Position numbers and translations under genes: made by a program. From Pseudomonadota bacterium (GTDB taxonomy: Bacteria; Pseudomonadota; Gammaproteobacteria; Pseudomonadales; Azotimanducaceae), in assembly GCA_027622495.1 (NCBI GenBank), contig JAQBYL010000242.1:1-6429 (forward strand): 6,429 nt of DNA. The letters run 5' to 3'. Every line of letters begins with the position of its first letter. The stretch's first letter is position 1. Of the stretch, positions 1-5,132 are shown one piece after another. The notes below the pieces were generated by a model. The model saw only the letters and a program-made list of their open reading frames with translations. It was not told the DNA's origin and made no database searches.

Positions 1-58
1 TGAGATAGAACAGCACTCTGGCGGGGTTGGGTGCAATGGGAAAATGATAGAGCTTCAT
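1..58 (-). CDS. Glutathione S-transferase, N-terminal fragment (cut by window edge)
   Basis: Only the first 19 codons are inside the window. They read MKLYHFPIAPNPARVLFYL, which is the beta1-alpha1 start of the thioredoxin-like N-terminal domain of bacterial glutathione S-transferases; the segment after the first strand normally carries the glutathione-activating residue. The start is chosen because an AAGGCG ribosome-binding site lies 6 nt upstream, while the nearby ATG at 63-61 meets a TGA after one codon. The gene starts 16 bp after the stop of the cupredoxin gene on the same strand, so it is likely the last visible member of that operon. GSTs conjugate or reduce electrophiles with glutathione in the cytoplasm. 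Subfamily and substrate cannot be judged from 19 residues. Confidence 0.75.
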   Translation of the reverse strand, partial: MKLYHFPIAPNPARVLFYL

Positions 59-74
59 AACATTCGCCTTTTTT

Positions 75-656
75 TTAGTCTGTAGACCGATAGCTGTCAC
101 GAACGAAGTCGCCACTGACACCGGGGATGGCCCACAGATCGCCATCGCCCATCCCCACTTTCAATTGCGCCTTCATGCCTTTTTCCATGTGTTGCGCCAT
201 GTCGCAGTGAACCAGATAGGTCCGATGATCGCTCGGGACGATGAACGTGCCGGTCTGTTCGTGGCCACCGGCGGCTTCCAGATGAAACATGCCAGCATCG
301 TAGAGATAACGGGGTAAACCGTGAATCATCCACTGATGCCGGATCTGATCTTTGTTAACAAAACGCACGGTGATCCTGCTGCAGGGCGGCGCTCTGTAAA
401 TATGTTCGCTCAAACCGAAAACAGTGCCGGGGTAGTCGGCTGCGAACTCCACACCTGCATAAACCGTGAGGCTTACATCCTGCGATATCTCTGCACAGTC
501 CCTGGGTAATCTGGTTCGATTGTCGTTCATCACCATGCCGGTTGCGTCCATCGACATGTTATGGTCATGATGATGGTGCCCATCATCGGCAGCAAACGCA
601 GCGGCAGCAAAAGCAGCCGGCCCAAGCATCAGGCAAAGCGCTAACGCCTGCCTCAT
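75..656 (-). CDS. Exported cupredoxin-domain copper protein with His/Met-rich N-terminus
   Basis: This is a 193-residue protein. Residues 1-22 are a typical signal peptide ending in an Ala-rich region, so the protein should be periplasmic. Residues 27-43 are rich in His and Met (HHHHDH, then MSM and MVM), a pattern common in copper-binding segments. Residues about 60-167 fit a single cupredoxin fold. A likely type 1 copper site is formed by H107 (in RHQWMIHG), C151, H156 and M161; the segment HCDMAQHMEKGM has the spacing of the C-terminal multicopper oxidase motif HCHxxxHxxxxM, but with Asp in place of the second His, so no trinuclear cluster is expected. The start overlaps the stop of the multicopper oxidase gene as ATGA, implying translational coupling. 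It may be an electron donor or copper carrier for that oxidase. The partner role is inference; the fold and copper site are well supported. Confidence 0.85.
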   Translation of the reverse strand: MRQALALCLMLGPAAFAAAAFAADDGHHHHDHNMSMDATGMVMNDNRTRLPRDCAEISQDVSLTVYAGVEFAADYPGTVFGLSEHIYRAPPCSRITVRFVNKDQIRHQWMIHGLPRYLYDAGMFHLEAAGGHEQTGTFIVPSDHRTYLVHCDMAQHMEKGMKAQLKVGMGDGDLWAIPGVSGDFVRDSYRSTD

Positions 657-2326
657 CGCTTAAGGCCACGCCCTAACAACACAACCAGACACAGCCCCGC
701 AAGTGCGCACCCCAGCCAGAACATCAGCGGTCGCCATGCCAGGCCATCTGAGGAGACGTTGCCGAACAGATTCTGTGGATCGTACTGGGCCCACACCGAA
801 ATCTTGCCCTGGTAGTAGGCGGGATCAAAAAAGGGATCGAAGTTCATGCCGAACGTCAGCGGCCAGCCATCGTCACCTAGATAGTCGTTGTAGACGATCG
901 CACTGACGTTGCCACCGGGACTGATCCCGTTAGTGGTGACACCTTTTTCCTGATGGTCATGCAGCAGCCACACCCCTCTGCCATAGCTGTTCAGACCATC
1001 ATCGGTGGTCTGCAACGTCAGATCTGCCCGCTGCGCACTGGCAATCCAGATCACATCGCGTTTGAGTTGTGCAACCGGGGGAACCGCAACGCCATCCAGA
1101 TGTGTGATGGTGGCTTTGTGGCCGTGGGTATGCAGAGCAATCCCCTCGCTGCCGCCGTTGGCAATCCTGAGCTTCACTTTTTCATCGCTGTCGGCCACAA
1201 CCAGCGACTCTCGAAATGTGTATGGGAACGACCGGCCATTCAGCAGAAAATATTCACTGGCTGCCTGGGTGATGTTGTACCGACGGTGCATCGCTTCGGT
1301 GATCAGGCGCGGATCGTTGTATTTCTGGATGAGATTGTTCAGGTCTGAATCAACATTCAGATAGTGCAGGTCGTACTCACGATCCCAGCCTTCGGCAACT
1401 GCAGCTGAGCGTACGCGTACATGGCCGGCCCCGAGGTTGAGCGTCTGCACAAAGTTGTTCGGGCGGTTTTCTTCCACCACAAACAGGCCCTGCAGGCCCA
1501 TCATCACATGCACCTGCACCTGCACGTGGCAATGGTAGAACATGGTCCCGCTCTGGCGCGGCTGCATGTCGTAGGTGCGCGCGCTGCCTGGCATAACCGG
1601 CATCTCGCTGGTGATTGGCACACCGTCGTTGCCTTCGCCATTGGCATCAAGAAACGGATGATCCACACCATGAAAGTGAATGGTGTGGGGCATGTAGTGG
1701 CTGTTTTCCAGGGTGATCTGCACGCGATCGCCCTGCTCCACCCGGATGGTCGGCGAAGGGACTTTGAACAGCGGCTGCGCTTTGGCGGACTCGAAGTTCT
1801 CGGTGGCCATGCCGAAGGTCTTCGGTGCGAACACCCAGAAACCCGGCAGGATCCCTGGTGCGACGGCGTATTGCGTCGTTGGCTCGCGGCTTTCGGGCGA
1901 ACCCCCATTGAGTTCAACAACCTCGAGGCGAATGTGTATTTCGTCCGGGTCGCCATCGCCATCCAGATCGGCACCTTTTTCAACCGCGTCTGCGGTTACC
2001 CCCGCTGCCATCAGCGTGGCTTGCGAAACCCGGTTGGTGCCTTTGACGAACGCGGCCACAGCATGAGGGTTGTCCACGACACATGCGGCAGACTGCTCGA
2101 TCTGTACCCCATCAATAACCTGTTGCTTGCGCCAGCCCAGAAAGTCTTCCGGACAGCGTTCTTCTGGATCCAGATCAACGGGTGCATGCGACATGGGCGC
2201 TGGCTCATAGTCCGCCACACCGAACACCTGTGCCAGCCGGATTCTCATCTCATCCGGATACCAATCGAGCGGCGCACTGGCGCTGGCAAGCAGCAGCCCG
2301 AGAAAAAAAACCCCTAGCCAGCGCAT
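653..2326 (-). CDS. Membrane-anchored multicopper oxidase with the type 1 copper site in the first domain
   Basis: This 557-residue protein has an N-terminal signal sequence (about 1-18) and a C-terminal membrane helix (about 533-553) followed by a basic tail (GRGLKR), so the catalytic part should face the periplasm. Residues 120-129 (DLDGDGDPDE) resemble a calcium-binding loop. Cupredoxin domain 1 (about 185-290) carries PHTIHFHG, with H214 as type 1 ligand and H217/H219 as trinuclear cluster ligands, and YHCHVQ with H265, C266 and H267; H273 probably completes the type 1 site. Domain 2 (about 350-480) has LHTHGH (H399, H401) and LLHDHQ (H456, H458), but the type 1 Cys is Asp457 and the type 1 His position is Ile396. 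Such enzymes couple one-electron substrate oxidation to reduction of O2 to water. The start overlaps the upstream stop as TGATG. The substrate is unknown; copper, other metals or phenolics are possible. Confidence 0.9.
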   Translation of the reverse strand: MRWLGVFFLGLLLASASAPLDWYPDEMRIRLAQVFGVADYEPAPMSHAPVDLDPEERCPEDFLGWRKQQVIDGVQIEQSAACVVDNPHAVAAFVKGTNRVSQATLMAAGVTADAVEKGADLDGDGDPDEIHIRLEVVELNGGSPESREPTTQYAVAPGILPGFWVFAPKTFGMATENFESAKAQPLFKVPSPTIRVEQGDRVQITLENSHYMPHTIHFHGVDHPFLDANGEGNDGVPITSEMPVMPGSARTYDMQPRQSGTMFYHCHVQVQVHVMMGLQGLFVVEENRPNNFVQTLNLGAGHVRVRSAAVAEGWDREYDLHYLNVDSDLNNLIQKYNDPRLITEAMHRRYNITQAASEYFLLNGRSFPYTFRESLVVADSDEKVKLRIANGGSEGIALHTHGHKATITHLDGVAVPPVAQLKRDVIWIASAQRADLTLQTTDDGLNSYGRGVWLLHDHQEKGVTTNGISPGGNVSAIVYNDYLGDDGWPLTFGMNFDPFFDPAYYQGKISVWAQYDPQNLFGNVSSDGLAWRPLMFWLGCALAGLCLVVLLGRGLKR

Positions 2327-2922
2327 CAGCCGGCCTTGATCAATCGACGCATCCAGTCCCCACCCTTCCAGAACATCAGGTGCAGGAACAGCATCAGCGC
2401 AATCATATACGGTACAAAACCGTAATCAGCACCCCCAACGCGAAACTGAAACACCGCGTTGTAGCGCTTGTCTTCGGTGGGATGCTGCGCGGTAACCACA
2501 CCGATATAACTGCCGGCTTCGGCAAAGGCGTGTTCAATTTTCAACACCCCATCGCTGTGGGTTCTGGCGGCATCATAAAAAACTGTGTGTGGGTTCAGGT
2601 CGCCGATGGATTTCACATCATCCCAGTTGGCAAACCGCCCGAGGTCGTTGATGTCGTGGATGATTCGAAAATCGACCGGCATGCTTTTTAAAAAGTCGTG
2701 CAGATAATCGATCACGAACACACTTCCCGCTACATCGGGGATGTCTTCGCAGAACTCTTCTGCACCCTGGGTCTCAGGTTGATAACTGGTGAAATGCGCT
2801 TTTAGAAAACCGATGTTGATGACGCATACGTCGTCCTCAAGAACGACGCCACCGTGGCCCAAGCCCGCAGGGGTAAACACCGAAAGCAGCAGCAACCACA
2901 GAGATCGTTTTCTAAACCCCAT
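2326..2922 (-). CDS. Exported, C-terminally membrane-anchored protein of unknown function
   Basis: This is a 198-residue protein whose family I cannot name with confidence. The start at 2922 places a signal peptide (basic MGFRKR, then a hydrophobic stretch ending near GLGHGG, about residues 1-23) at the N-terminus. The frame stays open upstream to 3042, but that extension would bury the signal peptide and run through the divergent spacer into the neighbouring gene start, so it is unlikely to be coding. The exported part (about 24-165) contains two Cys (C33 and C58) that could form a disulfide, and conserved-looking stretches such as EDDVCVINIGF and EEFCEDIPDV. A single membrane helix lies at about 168-185, followed by a basic tail. 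The topology matches that of the downstream multicopper oxidase, and the genes overlap as TGATG, so the two may act together at the periplasmic membrane face. It is probably the first gene of the copper operon. Confidence 0.8.
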   Translation of the reverse strand: MGFRKRSLWLLLLSVFTPAGLGHGGVVLEDDVCVINIGFLKAHFTSYQPETQGAEEFCEDIPDVAGSVFVIDYLHDFLKSMPVDFRIIHDINDLGRFANWDDVKSIGDLNPHTVFYDAARTHSDGVLKIEHAFAEAGSYIGVVTAQHPTEDKRYNAVFQFRVGGADYGFVPYMIALMLFLHLMFWKGGDWMRRLIKAG

Positions 2923-3029
2923 CACCACGCCGTTAAATGATTCATCACTACCAATATCCGCCAGAATGGCCGTACGACAAAGATCAGCATGTTGTATAGT
3001 TTCATGGAGATCAACTGTGGAGAGATCGG
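2923..3029. promoter_or_regulatory. Divergent spacer between the copper operon and the selenoprotein gene
   Basis: This 107 bp region must hold the promoters for both directions. On the plus strand, TATAGT at 2995-3000 is a plausible -10 element (5 of 6 matches), placing a start near 3007; no good -35 is seen, the best being ACGACA at 2974-2979 with a short 15 bp spacer, which would fit an activator-dependent promoter. The imperfect inverted repeat GATCAGCATG / CATGGAGATC (2982-2991 and 3003-3012, 8 of 10 positions paired, 11 nt apart) brackets this -10 and could be an operator. A GGAGAG ribosome-binding site for the plus-strand gene lies at 3019-3024. On the minus strand no convincing -10/-35 pair was found; TTGTCG (2980-2975) is the best -35-like hexamer. 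Confidence 0.4.
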
Positions 3030-4145
3030 ATGGTTCGAGCAATCACGCTCATCTGTTTGATAAGTCTGAGTTCGACTGCCCTGGCAAAAGCCACCGTTCT
3101 GTACGAACAGGGCACGAACGTTGTGGCCGAAACACTCAGTGATGCCAATGACCTGTGGGTTCGTCCCGTTGACCTGCCGGCGGTCAATGGCTTTGAGCTG
3201 AAACCGGAAGGCGCCTGCATTGACGACATCTGTGTACCGGTTCGTCAGGAAGAGGACAGTGATATGTTCGTCACCCGCGCAGGGGTTGCCTGGTTCAATG
3301 TCACCGGCCTGGCCGGTCGCCTGCAGCAACCGTATGTGGTTGACCACGAGCAGGGTGTCTGGAGTTTTGGCGCCATTCCGGCACGCCGTTCAGCGTTCAC
3401 CCAGCAACATCTGGCCCCCGACTTCACCTTGAGCGACATGGACGGCAACCCGTTGAGCCTGTCTGATTTCAAGGGTAAGAAGATCATGCTTTTAACCTGG
3501 GCGTCGTGGTGAGGATGCCGATTTGACCTGTCAGGTTGGCAGGAAGTATACGAAAACCTCAAAGACGACAACTTCATCATCATCGCGGCAGCACAGGACA
3601 CCGGCGGTATCAGCGTAGCAGCACCCTGGTACGAAGCAGCCAAAGCGACCTATGTTGCTCTGGTAGATGAAAAACACACCATCAGCGCCCGTTACGGCCT
3701 GGTGAATGTTCCGTCTGCGGTGTGGATCGATGAACAGGGCAAGGTGCGTCGAATCGACGAAGGCACCTATGCCACCACCCACAAGATGAACGACTTCGAG
3801 TTCGGCCGCAGCGACTACGCTCCCATGGTGGCTGACTGGGTGGCGAAATCCGACGCAAGCGAATGGGTCCAGAGTGAGCCTGAGCTCAAGCTTGCGACTG
3901 CGGACTCCGCTCGTGCCGATCCGGCCTTTCAGTTAGGCGTGTACTTCAAGCAGCAGGGCGACGAAGCCCGTGCGGATCAGTACTGGGCCATGGCCCAGAG
4001 CCTGAATCCCGAAAGCTGGAATTACCACCGTCAGGACTGGTCTTACACACCGGCAGAAGCTGGCGCCAACTGGCTGCAGAAGGTTCAAACGCTGGGCGAC
4101 AAACCCTACTACAAACCAGTGGAGGGTCTGGACGGCAGCAACTGA
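3030..4145 (+). CDS. Exported thioredoxin-fold selenoprotein (redoxin/AhpC-TSA/TlpA-like), in-frame TGA read as selenocysteine
   Basis: Read through the TGA at 3510-3512, this is one 371-residue protein. Residues 1-19 are a signal peptide (ending STALA). Residues 20-120 form an N-terminal domain with a possible disulfide pair (C63, C68). Residues about 127-260 are a redoxin domain: APDFTLSDMDGNPLSLSDFKG leads into the active-site strand MLLTWASW, then selenocysteine U161, G162, C163, R164. The fold continues with the cis-proline loop NVPSAVWID (P228). Residues 296-330 resemble one TPR unit. The TGA falls where such folds carry their catalytic Cys, and a SECIS-like hairpin follows it. The start has GGAGAG 5 nt upstream. 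The protein probably performs thiol/disulfide or peroxide chemistry in the periplasm; divergence from the copper oxidase operon suggests, by inference, a role in copper-protein maturation or protection. A nonsense mutation or sequence error is the alternative. The 3' end overlaps the convergent dioxygenase gene by 37 bp. Confidence 0.85.
3510..3543 (+). promoter_or_regulatory. Putative bacterial SECIS element with UGA selenocysteine codon
   Basis: The UGA is at 3510-3512. Directly downstream, UGCC (3516-3519) pairs with GGCA (3538-3541), and ACCU (3526-3529) pairs with AGGU (3533-3536), leaving the apical loop GUC (3530-3532). The 5' side of the internal loop is GAUUUG and the 3' side a single U. 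The apical loop begins 17 nt after the UGA and its first base is G. From knowledge of bacterial SECIS elements, the selenocysteine codon is followed within about 16-37 nt by a small stem-loop whose loop starts with G or has G among its first two bases, and which binds the elongation factor SelB. All of these conditions are met. The hairpin was folded by eye and no free energy was computed. Confidence 0.75.
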
Positions 4146-4921
4146 ACACCACAGTTGCGCACGCGCGGCGCTTTAAGCATCTGATGACCGGCGGGCTGAT
4201 AGGTAAGCACCAGCGCCCGCCGTTGTCTCGGACTTCGATTCGGCTGCGATCCGTGAACGGTGTAGGGATCAAAGAAGGCCAGCGACCCCGCCGGCAGCGC
4301 AAGCGCCACCTCATCGCGTAGATCAATCCGCTTAATGTCAGTCAGAAGGCCACCCAACTGACTGCCATCGTCGGTTCCGGGCAGATTGCCATGCCGATGA
4401 CTGCCGCGGATCACTCGAAAGCAGCCGTTGACCAGGTCCGCATCGTCCAGGGCAACCATCACATTGGGCAGCGCATGCACATGCGCGCAGCTGTGAATCC
4501 AGTAGGGTGCGTCCTGGTGCCACGGAAAACCCGAGCCATAGGCAGACTTGAGGTTGAGCTTGTCGGTCCACAACGCCACTTCCTGGCAACCAACCAGATC
4601 ACGCATGGGTTGCACCAGGCGTTCATCATCGAGCAGGGCGTCGATCGAGGGTTCGAAGTGATGCACTGGTTCGATCACACGAGGTGTTTCACTTCCTGGC
4701 GTGTGCTCGAACTGAACCGTTGCATCAACCGTATCGACAAACCGTTTGCCATCGAGATAGTACGCGCGACCATCGGCGCAGGCTGCCACGGCTCTGGCTG
4801 CCGCCCGATCCGCGGCCGCACAAAGGCCTGTGAGAGCAGCACCGACAAACACCCGTTGGCGAACAAAAAACCCGTCGCTGCGGTATTGCTCGAGTTCCTG
4901 TCTGGACACTGCATGGGTCAT
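4109..4921 (-). CDS. Phytanoyl-CoA dioxygenase (PhyH) family Fe(II)/2-oxoglutarate oxygenase
   Basis: This 270-residue cytoplasmic protein has the double-stranded beta-helix signature of the PhyH family. The iron ligands are H135 and D137 (in FPWHQDAPYW) and H223 (in YTVHGSQPNRS). R234, eleven residues after the distal His, is placed to bind the 2-oxoglutarate carboxylate, as in known PhyH proteins. The start region (SRQELEQYRSDGFFV) matches the usual N-terminal helix leading into the first strand, which supports the ATG at 4921 although no clear ribosome-binding site precedes it. The length is normal for bacterial members. These enzymes hydroxylate or otherwise oxidise small lipophilic or secondary-metabolite substrates; the substrate here is unknown. 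It is transcribed divergently from the carotenoid oxygenase gene and converges on the selenoprotein gene, with its last 37 bp lying inside that gene's 3' end, so no terminator fits between them. Confidence 0.87.
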   Translation of the reverse strand: MTHAVSRQELEQYRSDGFFVRQRVFVGAALTGLCAAADRAAARAVAACADGRAYYLDGKRFVDTVDATVQFEHTPGSETPRVIEPVHHFEPSIDALLDDERLVQPMRDLVGCQEVALWTDKLNLKSAYGSGFPWHQDAPYWIHSCAHVHALPNVMVALDDADLVNGCFRVIRGSHRHGNLPGTDDGSQLGGLLTDIKRIDLRDEVALALPAGSLAFFDPYTVHGSQPNRSPRQRRALVLTYQPAGHQMLKAPRVRNCGVQLLPSRPSTGL

Positions 4922-5132
4922 GGGGGCGGATGATATCGTCAGAATCAGTTTTTAAACATGTTCAAAGTCCGCTAGGATTCCATGCAGTCCTCCACCGGAA
5001 TTCCGCTGTTCGGCCTGGTTCCGGCGATCGCACAACGCTTCTCGAAGAACGCCTCAAGCAACAGCAGTTGCAGAACAACCCAACCGGCAAAGATCTCAGC
5101 CACTGAACACCGTAAAAAAAGAGGAACACACC
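4922..5132. promoter_or_regulatory. Divergent spacer with 16 bp near-palindrome between two oxygenase genes
   Basis: This 211 bp spacer separates the PhyH-type gene (minus) from the carotenoid oxygenase gene (plus). TTTAAACATGTTCAAA at 4951-4966 is an inverted repeat with 14 of 16 positions symmetric, of the size expected for a dimeric regulator such as a TetR- or LacI-type repressor. On the minus strand TATCAT (4937-4932) resembles a -10 box but would give an almost leaderless transcript. On the plus strand TAGGAT (4973-4978) is a weak -10 candidate with TTTAAA (4951-4956) as -35, which would place the palindrome on the promoter. The rest (about 4990-5110) shows nothing clear. GAGGA at 5121-5125 is the ribosome-binding site of the carotenoid oxygenase gene. 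Confidence 0.4.

Noticed and set aside
61..77. T-run at 69-76 as a rho-independent terminator of the minus-strand operon
   Set aside because: On the transcribed strand it is an A-run overlapping the cupredoxin stop codon and preceding the next gene's ribosome-binding site; there is no GC-rich hairpin before a U-tract.
1421..2317. 298-aa open frame antisense to the multicopper oxidase
   Set aside because: It is a shadow of a long high-GC gene: its His/Arg-rich composition mirrors the sense strand and no recognisable domain is present.
2923..3042. Longer N-terminus (238 aa) for the first gene of the copper operon
   Set aside because: It would put the signal peptide 40 residues inside the protein and overlap the start of the divergent gene; the extension has no export or domain features.
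3030..3512. Treating the TGA at 3510-3512 as a true stop giving a 160-aa protein
   Set aside because: The fold would end in the middle of the active-site strand, and the following 210 in-frame codons contain the rest of the redoxin fold. A TGA exactly at the catalytic Cys position with a SECIS-like hairpin fits selenocysteine better.
3510..3512. Alternative genetic code with TGA as Trp or Gly
   Set aside because: TGA is the normal stop of the multicopper oxidase, of the 198-aa gene and of the selenoprotein gene itself, so it is not generally reassigned.
3702..4145. Separate GTG-started gene for the C-terminal half
   Set aside because: It would start inside the thioredoxin domain just before the cis-Pro loop, has no convincing ribosome-binding site, and is in frame with the upstream part.
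4391..4933. 180-aa plus-strand open frame opposite the PhyH-type gene
   Set aside because: The minus strand encodes the iron and 2-oxoglutarate binding motifs in order; the plus-strand frame is a shadow.
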